A stretch of 64,000 nucleotides of DNA from Tillus elongatus (GCA_964006375.1 OZ023267.1:21077739-21141738), one strand, 5' to 3'; positions 25,701 to 37,279 are shown, numbered from the stretch's first letter. Program-made: numbers and translations. The notes: generated by a model not told the origin, from the letters alone.

Positions 25701-27953
25701 CCCTGTACGAAACGCAACATGCTCTCGGAACTGGCCAGAATCTTTGACCCGCTTGGATTTCTTTCGCCTATTACTATTTTTCAAAAGATTCTAATCCAGT
25801 CGCTGTGGACTTCTAAATTAGATTGGGACCAAACCCCGCCCTCGCATATTGTTGAGGCTTGGAACCGTTATCGAAATGAACTCGGTTTACTAAGCAATTT
25901 ACGCATTCCTAGAAAAATCCTTCCACCTCATTCTGGATGTGGTTATGAATTACATGGGTTCTGTGACTCTTCTGAAAAGGGTTACGCTGCCGTTGTTTAT
26001 ATACGATGTCTCCGCCCTGACAAAACAGTTTTTGTTCAGTTTGTTTGCTCTAAAACCAAAGTCGCTCCGGTTAAGAAACTAACCATTCCTAGGCTAGAAC
26101 TGTGTGGTGCAGTTTTGTTGGCGAAACTCCTATCGTTTCTTCTGAACGTTTATCAGACTCGCATGACTTTCGAAAGAATTTTTGCCTGGTCAGATTCGCA
26201 AATCGTCTTGAGTTGGATAAAATCTTCGCCTCATCGTTGGAAAACCTTTGTGGCAAATCGAGTTGCCTACATTCACGAAAGGGTTTCTTCTGAATTTTGG
26301 CATTATATAGATTCTGCTAATAATCCCGCCGATATCGCCTCTCGAGGTGTTCATCCTTCTCAATTTCTCGCCCATGATATTTGGTTCAATGGTCCATCGC
26401 TACTATGTCGTTCTGAGCTGTCTGCCTGCTCCCCGTCTTCAGAGCTGCAGTCTGAAGAGGTCTCTGTTGAGGAAAGGACAGTTTCGCTTTTAACATTTAC
26501 AGGTGAAGAAAATCTGCTTGATGATTTGTTAGAAAATCATTCTTCTTTACATTACATACAGTCTATTTTGTCATACGTATTACGCTTCGCTTTTAATTCT
26601 AGACATTCTTCTATTGCGAAATTTGGACCGCTATCTCGGTTAGAGCTTCATGATGCTCTGACCCTTCTGGTCAAGCGCACTCAAGCGGTCTACTTTGAAA
26701 AGGAGTTATCTAGTAAAAAATTCCCTAAGTCCTGGAGAAAACTCGCCGTATTTCAAGACAGTACTGGTCTTTTGCGTGTAGGTGGTCGCTTGACTCACTC
26801 AAGTTTGTCTTATGAGCGAAAGCATCCGCTCTTACTTCCACAAAAGTGCCGACTCACGGTACTTTTAATTGAACAATACCATAAAAGGTATCTTCATATT
26901 GGCCCTCGCACTCTTCACTTTTTGTTGTGTCAGAATTTTTGGATTTTGTCTGCAAGACGTGCCATAAACACTGTTATTTCGAAATGTATGCCATGTTGGA
27001 AAATAAAGCCTCAACCTTATCAGCCACCTATGGGTGACTTACCCCTTTCTCGAGTTTCGCAAGTCAAACCATTCTCGCATACTGGGGTAGATTTTGGTGG
27101 TCCATTCGCGATCACTATGAATCGATACCGAGGTGCTAAAACCTCTAAGGCATATATTTGCCTCTTTGTGTGTTTCGCGACTAAGGCTATACATCTAGAA
27201 CCTGCCTGTAGTCTTTCGACTGACGCTTTTCTCGCTGCCCTCCAACGATTTATTGCTCGTCGTGGTCGATGTGATAATCTCTATAGTGATTGTGGTACAA
27301 ATTTCGTTGTCTCCGCCAAGGAGCTTAAACGCATTTTTTCTGATGCAACTGCTAGGGAAGGAATCCATTGGCATTTCAACCCCCCTTCTGCACCACATTT
27401 CGGTGGTCTTTGGGAATCTGGTATCAAGAGTGTAAAATCTCATCTCTCTCGTGTCGTTGGCCAACAAATCCTATCGTACGAAGAATTCTACACTGTCCTG
27501 ACGCTTATAGAATCTGTCTTGAACTCCCGACCTTTAAATCCCATGAGTTCGGATATCGATGACATTCACGCTTTAACTCCTGGACACTTTCTTCATATGG
27601 AGCCAGTTTCTACGCTTCCAACTCCCGATTTGTCGTCTGTCCCCTTAACTCGTCTGTCAAGATGGCAACTTCTCCAACGTATGCACCATGATTTTTGGAT
27701 TCGCTGGCACAAGGAGTACCTTCACACCCTACAACAACGAAGCAAGTGGCTTGACGCTGGTGCTCTTCCTACTATTGGGGCGATGGTGGCCGTGAAAGCT
27801 GAAAAACTTCCGCCTTCTAAATGGCTACTAGGTCGTCTATTGTCTCTAATTCCTGGTCCTGATGGTGTCGTAAGAGTTGCTATTGTAAAGACCTCGAATG
27901 GTATCCTTCGTCGCCCTTTGGTGAAGTTGTGCCCGTTGCCAACTAATGACTAG
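22779..27953 (+). CDS. BEL/Pao gag-pol polyprotein
   Basis: One frame of 1,724 codons from the ATG at 22,779. The frame is open from 22,614, but that upstream codon is TTG. Domains in order: DUF1759-type gag (about residues 125-210); CCHC knuckles CVFCKDSSHSIYNC and CHNCLSSLHYLNKC plus a third CRKCGQRHH (about 340-405); aspartic protease with LLDGGS (near 471; the usual DSG is DGG); reverse transcriptase with motif A CADIKMMY and motif C YVDD (about 745-890); RNase H with CDSSEKG, LELCGA, WSDSQ and NPADIASRG (about 1,060-1,190); integrase with an HHCC zinc region, then GVDFGG, YSDCGTNF and WESGIKS (Asp, Asp, Glu; about 1,365-1,550); and a DUF5641 C-terminus. All catalytic residues are present except the unusual protease Gly. 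Gag and pol are fused without a frameshift. Confidence 0.95.
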   Translation: MTDTKLRKYKNQRNIQLSEIDTLSSLAQKAQSDVSLYNLLRVRSSEIDYLREQFIQTHENIVSVILSSEHGNASDENTIYAGFMDAYFEIKAICSRLFPDNKTNVQEILNSNTAGLNEGAKARLAKIEIPKFRGDYKTFNTFIDLFNALVHDCPAYSDIEKFHYLTISVEGPPLSLIRSLPLTADNYQIAYNTLVTRYSNKRLRAQEHWHAIDSISKFNSDDHVNIRNSLDIISENLSALNTLGFPTDQWDFVMFMLVSKRLDRNMLTKFELDHASTEVPTFTQLLDFLNKYCIAGDAMNQKSFLSHSQKKYSDKSQARPTPRTSAFFADNLNCKSILHTCVFCKDSSHSIYNCSSFCNKTPKDRYNFVKSSRLCHNCLSSLHYLNKCKSTRSCRKCGQRHHTLLHFDKSSAPIPSPVCNNPSRSPVPSAPLDQEQVFAASGIVSNQTTVLLATALIEVLDNHGNYQIMRCLLDGGSMMSFISQRAFKRLGLPKQNCMFAIKGLASMQTSSQSGCVTLTGRPVGQDSFNFTVDALILNAICDNLPATAICSSNWSHIRNLKLADRHFNRPGQVDILLGADVFSKILLNGRISGGEGQPDAVNTVFGYVLMGKIGNTVHSSAVSSFLCSNFESNLDRTLRDFWEVESVPTSSHHSNEDIFCEHHFKTKISRSPSGKYIVSLPFKSESLPIFPGIRDLVVQRFLSLERRLARNMDLYTQYSAFMREYLELGHMKRVYDNKDSPDAYYIPHHCILKPNSLSTKLRVVFNGSAKLPNQSSLNDCLHTGPKLQQDIATILCHFRLHNYVLCADIKMMYRNILVDQSQHDYQRIVWRFASDEPLVDYNLVTLVYGLTPSPFLAIRTLHQLVNDEGGSYPLASAAILNDTYVDDVVTGCSSYEDAKLLQSELISLFERGGFELRKWSSNCSALLSHLPPEHLSQNPLIFGSLANDTPLKILGLQWSPSEDTFFFSVSPLGKPCTKRNMLSELARIFDPLGFLSPITIFQKILIQSLWTSKLDWDQTPPSHIVEAWNRYRNELGLLSNLRIPRKILPPHSGCGYELHGFCDSSEKGYAAVVYIRCLRPDKTVFVQFVCSKTKVAPVKKLTIPRLELCGAVLLAKLLSFLLNVYQTRMTFERIFAWSDSQIVLSWIKSSPHRWKTFVANRVAYIHERVSSEFWHYIDSANNPADIASRGVHPSQFLAHDIWFNGPSLLCRSELSACSPSSELQSEEVSVEERTVSLLTFTGEENLLDDLLENHSSLHYIQSILSYVLRFAFNSRHSSIAKFGPLSRLELHDALTLLVKRTQAVYFEKELSSKKFPKSWRKLAVFQDSTGLLRVGGRLTHSSLSYERKHPLLLPQKCRLTVLLIEQYHKRYLHIGPRTLHFLLCQNFWILSARRAINTVISKCMPCWKIKPQPYQPPMGDLPLSRVSQVKPFSHTGVDFGGPFAITMNRYRGAKTSKAYICLFVCFATKAIHLEPACSLSTDAFLAALQRFIARRGRCDNLYSDCGTNFVVSAKELKRIFSDATAREGIHWHFNPPSAPHFGGLWESGIKSVKSHLSRVVGQQILSYEEFYTVLTLIESVLNSRPLNPMSSDIDDIHALTPGHFLHMEPVSTLPTPDLSSVPLTRLSRWQLLQRMHHDFWIRWHKEYLHTLQQRSKWLDAGALPTIGAMVAVKAEKLPPSKWLLGRLLSLIPGPDGVVRVAIVKTSNGILRRPLVKLCPLPTND

Positions 27954-28151
27954 TAGTAGTAGTATTTGTTTCTAATTTAATTTAATTTTTATTTTAAGTC
28001 TTTTTATTGTTTTGTGGATTCTTGCTAACCGGGATAATCATTTATTTTGTTTCTTGTTCTCTTTTTTCTTATCCGCCGCATGTTATCGCTTCTCCTTCGC
28101 GTTAATTATTTTTTTTGTGTAGAAAAATGTCTTGCTTATAGCAGCCATTTT

Positions 28152-28163
28152 GGCCGGGCGGGA
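28152..28163 (+). promoter_or_regulatory. probable polypurine tract
   Basis: GGCCGGGCGGGA lies directly upstream of the 3' LTR. It is G-rich but broken by cytosines, so it is a weak match to a plus-strand primer; position is the main argument. Confidence 0.45.
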
Positions 28164-28615
28164 TGTTCGCTCCTCGTATAGTGTAAAAGCAGTGGAATTT
28201 ATAATCTTTATTTTGCGATAAGAAGAACAGACCAGAATTCCACGAATCGTCAAGAAGAACACAACTTAAGTAGTCAGCAACGCAAAACCGCGATATCGTA
28301 TAGTACCGCTACCTTAAAATTATATGTGTGTGTGATACAGTCAAACCAGCCTTAACAAATCCATTAAACGCACCAGCAACCCAGGATAGCCTTTTCCGGG
28401 ACACGCACGAGTTTCTGTGAGTCCAGTACTCGACAAGAGAAGAAATTCACAAAGGTAAGTGGCTTTTTGGTCATTCACGAGTTTGCATCAATTTCCACTG
28501 CTTTTGCCCCTTCTCTTTTCAGTAAAAACCGTTACTTAATTAACAAACGCAAATTACAGTCCACTTTGTTCGTAATAGCCCGCTTAACGCCTATTTCTTC
28601 GCCCGCTCTAGCCCA
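28164..28615 (+). repeat. 3' LTR, 452 bp
   Basis: Same sequence and length as 21,915-22,366. It is followed by AGAGG. Confidence 0.95.
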
Positions 28616-28620
28616 AGAGG
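28616..28620. repeat. 5-bp target duplication of BEL/Pao, right
   Basis: AGAGG, a direct copy of 21,910-21,914. The family 1 transposon resumes here. Confidence 0.9.
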
Positions 28621-29304
28621 GTAAATGATATCTTCTAGTAACTCCAAATACGTTTCGCCACTCAAATTGCCATCGAGAAAATTGGTCCGATTAAACGGCC
28701 TCCAAAAATGCCAGTCCAGACATTCAATTTCTGTGGAGTTTGAGTGTGGACTTCGTGAAAATTTCTTGGATTATTATCTGCCCAATAACGACAATTATGA
28801 CGATTGACTGTAGAGTTTAATAAAAACGTACACTCGCCTAAAAAACAGATATTGAACAGAAAGTTCCCGTTATCAGCTATTTGTGCAGTCATAACTTCAC
28901 AAAACTCCAGCCGCCGATCACAATCATCTTCATTCAGTTGTTATACAAGATGAATTTTATACGGGTGAAATTTATGATGCTTCAATATTCGCTGAATAGT
29001 TCTTCTTTTGATGTTTGAAACAGTGGCCAATTTTCTCGTGCTCAAAGTTGGGTCTGCAGCAATTTGTCCTAAAACTTCAATCTCAGTAGTCTCATTTCTA
29101 ACCAGAAATTCACGTTCAGGATCCCGTTTTTTTGTTGGCTAGTGAACCACTTTGTCGAAACTTTGCAACTAACTCCAAAATGTATTTTCTGTTAACATGT
29201 CTGTTCGGATGTCGTTCATTAAACAAATTTGCGGTACAGTTGGCACAGTCGTGGTTTTTGAAAAAAAGAGTAATTATTTCAACTCTTCCTTCTAAAGAAT
29301 ACAC
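28616..29304 (-). pseudogene. family 1 transposase, N-terminal and central part
   Basis: Read from 29,304 on the minus strand: MYSLEGRVEIITLFFKNHDC and KYILELVAKFRQSGSLANKK form the N-terminal helix-turn-helix. A single-base difference in the following T-run, relative to the copy at 30,150, breaks the frame. Downstream, NICFLGECTFLLNSTVN aligns with NICFSDECTFLLNSTVN of the copy at 34.4 kb. The first catalytic Asp has therefore become Gly (LGE). VHTQTPQKLNVWTGIF is intact. The gene then runs into the BEL/Pao insertion. Confidence 0.75.
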
Positions 29305-29779
29305 GATTGTGAAATTAATTTTCGGTAGTACTATTAAGTATCAAACCGACCGATAAACTGAAATAATAAACCACATTTTTCTCATTCCGATAAGAAATGT
29401 TCTGATAGTCAATTTTCTGTTTACAAACCAACAAAACATTGACTATACTATCAGCACATTTCTTATCGGAATGAGTGAAATGCGTTTTTGTATCTTCAAC
29501 TGTGAATAATTTTTAAACGACTTGAAAAAACTTTTAAAAAAATATTAGTGTGTTGAATTCAGAAAAGAAAGAGCTTTGAAATGATGTAACACTCGACCCA
29601 TATTCCCTATTTAAAATATAAGGGTTGTTATCACCACCATTAAGCGGTTGATGTCACAAAGTTGAGTTATATGTCAAAACATGTCCCCCTCAATATTAAA
29701 ATTGACGTGTTTCAGCGCTTCTTAAAAAAATATTCTCTGGACGCAAATCGGTCTGTTTCATTTTCAATGCGCCACCCTA

Positions 29780-30152
29780 TATATAATTTAAATGTTACGC
29801 CAATCATATCTTTCGTTGGATTTTGACATAAATGAAAACGCTGAAAATGGGAAAAACTTGCATTGTTTTCAATTGTTATAATTGAGGTCTGCTAAGCTAA
29901 TCTGTTGTGCGCTATAAAATTACACACTTCCAGTTTGTGGTGGACTCTTGGTAGAGCGTGTGTACCTACTACCTAGTAATTTTCGTCTGCGCGTCGGATC
30001 GATTTTTAATTAGATCATTTTGTTGTTGTTTACATGTTCTAACAAGACAATTATAATTATTATTATGGTTCCTACTTCGGGTTGCTTAATAAGTGGACAA
30101 AATAATTGTGATACTGTGATTAATTCAGTGGATATTTTAAATTTAAAGGTTA
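29780..30152. other. no gene recognised
   Basis: Unassigned AT-rich sequence between two copies of the same transposon family. Confidence 0.5.
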
Positions 30153-31292
<1,140 letters not shown>

Positions 31293-32206
31293 ATTATTTT
31301 ATGCAATGCGTTTTAATAGGCTCTATACGAGTATACTGGAATGTGGACAACAAAAGTTTAAGTTTGATTTTTTTTTTCGATACATTCACTTGGGAACAAT
31401 AAGAACATGGCAATATCTATTTATAGATATATTCCATAAGGTTATCGCTTGTTTTGTGCAATAAATAGTAAAAGAAGTTTATTTCCTTTATTGTAGGACC
31501 CGCATAGTGGTGGACATACTGCAGGAATTGAGTGTATTGTGTGTGAGCACGCTAGAATTAGCAGTTGCCCTTAAAGTATCGATTTGAAATCCTCTGGACA
31601 TGGACATAAAGCAGGTATGCGACCAGCAAATACACCCCCGGGGTACATCGGAGGTATTTTAATATGATTTCTCCCGACTACGGAACATTATTGGGAATCT
31701 GCACAGATGCTACGAAGTCATTCTTGATGTGACATTCTCTTCCTTCGTTTTACAGATTTCCTGTATCCCCCTCTCACTTTTACCGAACCGATGTTATTGG
31801 TTTTCGGATGGGTTGCCATAACGTTGTGGTTTTTTAGACACCAGGATTGACTAGTGGCCTTGCCTCTCGACTTTACCTTCTAAACTTACGTGAAGTATCT
31901 TGAAATTGAATCTATTGTAAAAGGTAAATTCCCCGTGATCTCTCTTGGAGTTATATAAACAGAAATAAACGGATTTCTATTGTTACATAAATTTTACATA
32001 CGTCATATTTTCTCTGTAACTTTATTTGATATCTAGCAACTCATTTAATAGTTTCACTGGCATGATGCTTTCTGGTACGTTATATACATCTCTTTCCTAC
32101 GATACAACTCCAGTTTCATTTGTTGTAGCTTTTATCGAATTAGTTCTTGGTTTCGTCGTGACTTAGTATCATAAATTTCCATGAGTCTGCAAGCTTTACG
32201 AGTTAC
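31293..32206. other. no gene recognised
   Basis: No motif-bearing frame found. Confidence 0.5.
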
Positions 32207-33584
32207 ACAGGGTGGTCCAGTTTTCAATGTAAAAAATTCAGGTAGTGAAACACAATCGAAAATGAGTATGAGTTTGCTTTATGAACTATATTCGGGAAAT
32301 GCTTCGTTAAGAAAATACTGGGTGTTCAAGTTTGGTTTGAAAAATCAGATTGATTAATTGTTGCCAAACGGCTTAAGATATTTGGATGAAAGTTTGTAGG
32401 CGTTAATTGCCATTGAGCTAGCAGGTGTTTCAATGAAATACTATTTTGTTTTGCCAGTAGCGTCCGTATTAGCACGTTACTGGATATTTCTAAAGCAAAA
32501 ATAACACCTAGTTTTATTTATTTAACATTTGCTTTTCCGATGAATGCACTTTTTTGAATGGAGCCCTAAATAGGCCCAATAGCCAGTACTGGAATAATAG
32601 TAACCCACATTTGTACCGTACGGGTCAGACCCAACGACCTCATAAAATAAGCGTCTGGTGTGGCATCTTAGGAAACCATATTGCAGGATATCTTTTAATT
32701 CCCAAAAATTTAACCGGTGAAACATACCTAAACATGCTAGAAGATTTCATTGATCCTTAAATTACACAAATACTAGAGGACGACCAAAATTATAATGTTG
32801 AAGTATTTCATTTCCAGCAAGATGGGGAACCTCTGCATTATGTTTCATCTGTAAGACATTTTTTAAATAATAGGTTTCTTGGGCAATGGATTGGCTGAAG
32901 ACGTCCAATACAATGGCCGGCTAGATCACCCGATTTATCGCCTTTAGATTTTTTCTTTTGGGGAGACTTCAAACGTAAATGTTTTGCTACCAAACCCGCT
33001 TCTAAAGAGGATCTTCGTCGACGGATTGTAGCTGAGTGAGAAGCATAACATCTGATATGCTACAAAATGTTAGAAATACGTTTCAACAAAATCTTTATTA
33101 CTGTATAGATGCAAATGTGTCACATTTTCAGCAGTTTGTAAATTAAAGTTTTCATAAATGTTAAAAAAAATAAGTTTATTTATTTTCTTTTTAATAATTT
33201 GTAATATCTAACACACATCTAAAGTATCTCAACACAATTAATTTTTAAAAAATTGGTTGTTTTGACTCCTAAGATTTACGTGACTTTTGCATTGATACCA
33301 AAACTATGGGGTTTAAATTTACAAAGCCCTTTTGGCTTTAACTGTTGCAGTAAAATCCAAAAAATAAGACATCATTGGAAATGTAATTGTGTACTCTTTG
33401 AAATAATGTGTGACTGGACCCTACTTCCCATTTGAAATTTTAAATGAGCATTTGTTTCCCAGTATGTGGTTGCAGGGGTAGATTGGAAAATATGCTTAAA
33501 ATGTGTCCCATAAAAATTCAAAATCACGGTCCCGAGCGTTTTTTCCCCAAATTCACAAAAAAAATAAGTTTTTCGTTGGGCCAT

Positions 33585-33590
<6 letters not shown>
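32207..33590 (+). mobile_element. DD41D transposon, family 2, copy 1
   Basis: Short inverted termini: ACAGGGTGGTCCAGTTTTC on the left, and CGTTGGGCCATCCTATA on the right leading into (TA)n. It contains a plus-strand transposase remnant. A second copy in the opposite direction lies at 36,243-37,071. The 1.38 kb length is near a full mariner-like size. Confidence 0.65.
32530..33030 (+). pseudogene. family 2 transposase, broken
   Basis: The frame contains TFAFPMNALF (first-Asp motif destroyed; the expected SDE is not readable), NRPNSQYWNNSNPHLYRTGQ, HKISVWCGILGNHIAGYLL, NLTGETYLNMLEDFIDP and a stop, then FHFQQDGEPLHY, WIG-stop and PIQWPARSPDLSPLDFFFWG. The second and third catalytic Asp are present, 42 residues apart (DD41D). 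Two in-frame stops and the damaged first catalytic site make it non-functional. Confidence 0.7.

Positions 33591-33674
<84 letters not shown>
33591..33674. repeat. (TA)n microsatellite
   Basis: A TA array between the family 2 terminus and a TAR unit. Confidence 0.9.
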
Positions 33675-33677
<3 letters not shown>

Positions 33678-33689
33678 TTTATATAAGCC

Positions 33690-34273
33690 GATAAAAGCTG
33701 AAACTGACACCGAATATGTGTTCTAGGGGGCCCAGGGCGCTCATTTGAAGAATCGTTTAAAAAATTCAATAGTCGCGGTCTCCTTAAAGCGCATTATTTA
33801 TACATAGATCAGCTAAAAATCATAGACTAATTAAACCATAAGCTCTATAACAAAAACTACTGCCAAAGCATCAGAGAAAGGGTCGATTTTAAATGAATTT
33901 CCTGGAAATATTTTAGTTAAATTATGGACAATAATGGTTAAAGCTTAAATTTAATGGTTTGTAACACACTTTTCTTGCGACAGTTTCTTTACATAATCCG
34001 TATTCGTTTCAGGTGCTTTGCCTATATGTTACCAAGTTACAAATTTCAAGGCGCGACTTTGATGTCGTAAGAGAAAAACCCCAATTTGTCTTATGTGTCT
34101 ATAACTTTTATTTCTTTTAACTTTCCGGAAACATAAAAATTTTCCGTAAGAGAACACAGAATTTTACGGGGAAAATTGGGCCGATTTCTCTGGCTAGTGA
34201 ACTTATCCAAGCCACTTGCAAAAGTAAGGTACTCTCCAAATTTGATCAACATCGGCGTCCTATTTTCGTGTGA

Positions 34274-34277
<4 letters not shown>
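33690..34277 (+). repeat. TAR repeat unit, about 590 bp, complete
   Basis: The clearest whole unit. The head has GAAACTGACACCGAATATGT, CTAGGGGGCCCAGGGCGCTC and a weak palindrome. The body has GCATCAGAGAAAGGGTCGAT, and the tail has TTGATCAACATCGGCGTCC then TATTTTCGTGTGAAAC. Both sides are (TA)n. Confidence 0.65.

Positions 34278-34348
<71 letters not shown>
34278..34348. repeat. (TA)n microsatellite
   Basis: A TA array joining a TAR unit to the broken edge of a family 1 transposon. Confidence 0.9.
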
Positions 34349-34350
<2 letters not shown>

Positions 34351-35064
34351 CATAAATTTACACCCGTATAAAATTCATCTTGTACAACAACTGAATGAAG
34401 ATGATTTTGATCGGCGGCTGGAGTTTTGTGAAGTTATGACTGCACGAATAGCTGATAACGGGAACTTTTTGTTCAATATCTGTTTTTCAGACGAGTGTAC
34501 GTTTTTATTAAACTCCACAGTCAATCGCCATAATTGTCGTTATTGGACAGATAATAATCCAAGACATTTTCACGAAGTCCACACTCAAACTCCACAGAAA
34601 TTGAATGTCTGGACTGGCATTTTTGGAGACCGTTTAATCGGACCAATTTTGCTTGATGGCAATTTGAGTGACGAAACGTATTTGGAGTTACTAGAATATA
34701 TCGTTTACCCCCTACTAATTGACATTGTTGAAAACGATGATCGCTATCAAGAAAATAAATAAGTGTTTCAACAAGATGGAGCTCCTCCGCATATTTTACA
34801 ACGTGTTAGGGAGTTTTTGAACAGAGAGTTTCCAGGACAATAGATTGAGCGTAGAGGTGTTATTGAGTGGCACCCTAGATCACCGGATTTAACTCCTTTA
34901 GACTCCTTTCTATGGGGCCATTTAAAGAGTTAAATTTACGCAACAGAACCGGAGTCTCTGGAAGAATTACGACGACGTATTGTTGAATAATGCCGTCTAA
35001 TAACTCTACAAATGCTCCAGAATGTCACAGCTCGTTTTGAACAAAATTTGTACTTTTGTATGTA
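34349..35064 (+). pseudogene. family 1 transposase with all three catalytic Asp but stops
   Basis: The best-preserved catalytic core of the family. The first Asp is in NICFSDECTF, the second in QQDGAPPH, the third in SPDLTPLD. The last two are 42 residues apart, giving DD41D spacing and placing it with the rosa/DD41D branch of Tc1/mariner rather than mariner (DD34D) or Tc1 (DD34E). In-frame stops occur after YQENK (near 34,760), within the REFPG block, after HLKS and after RRIVE. The N-terminal DNA-binding domain is absent. Confidence 0.75.
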
Positions 35065-35480
35065 AGCTGGTGGTTAACAATTTGAACACTTACTTAACTA
35101 AATAAACATTTTTTAATGTTCGGATTTGTTTTTTTAGTTTTTTTTAACGCAAAATTATCTAATTAGTGCATTTCTTATCACAATGAATGAAATGCGTTCT
35201 TGCAACTCCAACTGTGAATAATTTTTAAACGAGTTAATAAAACTTCCAAAAAAATTTGTGTGCTTAATTCAGAAAAGAAAGAGTTTTCAAATGATGTAAC
35301 AATCGACCCATGTTTCCTATTTAAAATATAAGGGTTGTTATCACCACGCTTACGGGGTTGATGTGACAAAGTTGAGTTTTATGTCAAAACATGTCCCCCT
35401 TAATATTAAAATTGACGTGTTCCTTAAAAAAAATTCTCTGGGCGCAAATCGGCCTGTTTCGTTTTCAATGCGCCACCCTG
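34349..35480 (+). mobile_element. DD41D transposon, family 1, copy 3
   Basis: The left inverted repeat and DNA-binding region are missing; the element begins at the (TA)n edge. The right end is complete: TTTTCAATGCGCCACCCTG near 35,462-35,480. Interior words AAGGGTTGTTATCACCACGC and ACATGTCCCCCTTAATATTA match the other copies. Confidence 0.75.
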
Positions 35481-35625
35481 TATATAAACATATAAAAATT
35501 GAAACTGACCCTATATATGTTTTCTAGGGGCCTAGTTCGTGCTCATTTAAAGCACTTTTTACAAAATTCAAAAGTCGCGATCTTCTCATAAGTTATTTTT
35601 TTTTAACTTCACTAATAAACGACAT
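35481..35625 (+). repeat. TAR head
   Basis: TATATAAACATATAAAAATT, GAAACTGACC, TTTTCTAGGGGCCTAGTTCG, GTGCTCATTTAAAG, ending AACTTCACTAATAA. Confidence 0.6.
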
Positions 35626-36021
35626 TGAGTTTGTGACTATTCGTTCTAACAGAAATCGTTAAATATCAATTTTCTTTTTACTTTTTATAACCTCAGTGTT
35701 GTAGCGATGTGGTATAATAATTACGTTAACATTTCAAGCTACAATTCTCTATGAGAATGTAGGCATATACTGCTAATAACCAAAATAAAACCATGATATA
35801 TGGGTAGGTTTATCCACTTCACCATTTGCATCTCAAATTCACCACAGTTCTGCAGAAGTTTAGAAATAATAGATGTTTTTCTGTGAAGTCGAGAGATGAA
35901 ATTTATGCCGTTATTTGTCAAATATTATCCTCGGGCTGAATAAGACCATTGAAGTCTATATTCCACAGAGATTCCGCAAACTCCCCCAAAAGGAGCATGT
36001 TATCAATAAAAACAAATTGAA
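35626..36021. other. no gene recognised
   Basis: No motif-bearing frame found. Confidence 0.5.
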
Positions 36022-36242
36022 AATAAAGACCCAATTTAGACACAACTTATACATACGAGAAATCGTTGTACGTCTTTATAAACACCATCTACTGTTATTA
36101 TTACTGACACAAGCTGAATTCAGTTTTCTGTTTGGTGTCTGGTGTTTACAAATAGTCATTGTCTTAAGGCTTCTGACAAATGAAAAGCAAGCCTCTTATA
36201 CCAGGGTGTCCCACGAGTTATTTAACATTATAATCATTGAAT
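36022..36242 (+). repeat. direct repeat, left copy, about 215 bp
   Basis: AAATAAAGACCCAATTTAGA through ATTATAATCATTGAAT is repeated at 37,072-37,279 with roughly a dozen substitutions and small deletions. The two copies flank the family 2 copy 2 transposon. Confidence 0.8.
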
Positions 36243-37071
36243 GATTAGGAGTGGCGGGGGGGGGGGGGCGAGTGGGGTCCAGTCATACATTATTTCAAAT
36301 AGTACACAATTACCTTTCGAGTGATGCCTTATTTGTTGGATTTTACTGCAACAATCAAAGCCAAAACGGCTTTATAAACTTAAACCCCATAGTTTTGGTA
36401 TTAATGCAAAAGTCACGTAAATTTCAGTTCTTAGGAGTCAAAACAACCTTTTTTTTAAATTAATTGTGTTGACATACTTTATATGTGTGTTAGATATTAC
36501 AAATTACTAAAAAGATAATAAATCACCTTTTTTTTAACACTTATGAAAACTTTAATTTACAAAGTGCTGAAAATGTGACACATTTGCATCTATACAGTAA
36601 TAAAGATTTTGTTGAAACGTATTTCTAACATTTTGTAGCATATCAGGTGTTATGCTTGTCACTCAGCTACAATCCGTTAACGAAGATTTGCTATAGAAGC
36701 GGATATGGTAACAAAACATTTACGTTTGAAGTGTCCCCAAAAGAAAAAATCTAAAGGCGATAAATCGGGTGATTCAGCCGGCCATTGTATTGGACGCCTT
36801 CGGCCAATCCATAGCCCAGGAAACCGATTTTTAAAAAAATGTCTTACAGATGCAACATAATGCGGAGGTGCTCTATCTTGCTGTAAATGTCGTACTTCAA
36901 CATTATAATTTTGGCCATCCTCTAGTATTTGTGTAATTAAAGGGTCAATGAAATCTTCAAGCATGTGTAGGTATGTTTCACCGGTTAAATTTTTAGGAAT
37001 AAAAAGAGGTCCTGCAATATGGTTTCCTAAGATGCCACACCAGACGTTTATTTTATGAGGTCGTTGGCTAT
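36243..37071 (-). mobile_element. DD41D transposon, family 2, copy 2
   Basis: The reverse complement of the 3' two thirds of 32,207-33,590. The minus-strand frame 36,677-36,964 reads MLEDFIDPLITQILEDGQNY, VRHLQQDRAPPHY, then WIGRRRPIQWPAESPDLS and PLDFFFWGHF. The second and third catalytic Asp are present at DD41D spacing, without the stops of copy 1. The first-Asp region and N-terminus are missing. A G-run of about 13 nt (36,255-36,268) lies at the 3' edge. Confidence 0.7.
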
Positions 37072-37279
37072 GAAATAAAGACCCAATTTAGACACAACGT
37101 ATACATACGAGAAATCGTTATACGTCTTTATAAACACCATCTACTGTTATTATTACTGACACAAGCTGAATTCAGTTTCTGTTTGGTGTTTACAAATAGT
37201 GATTGCCTTAAGGCTTCTGACAAATAAAACGCAAGCCTCTTATACCAGGTTTTAACATATAACATTATAATCATTGAAT
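37072..37279 (+). repeat. direct repeat, right copy
   Basis: Partner of 36,022-36,242. It lacks a few bases present in the left copy, for example TGTCTGGTG after GTTTGG. Confidence 0.8.

Larger units (their letters stand above)
21915..28615 (+). mobile_element. BEL/Pao LTR retrotransposon, intact
   Basis: A complete 6.7 kb element: 5' LTR, primer-binding site, one long gag-pol frame without internal stop, purine-rich tract, 3' LTR and a 5-bp target duplication (AGAGG). The LTRs look identical over 452 bp, so it inserted recently. It landed in a family 1 DD41D transposon. No envelope-like frame exists between pol and the 3' LTR (only about 210 bp). Of everything in the window this is the only element that looks capable of activity. 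Confidence 0.95.

Noticed and set aside
23369..27562. Minus-strand and other-frame ORFs inside the BEL/Pao element
   Set aside because: Shadow frames of the gag-pol gene without motifs of their own.
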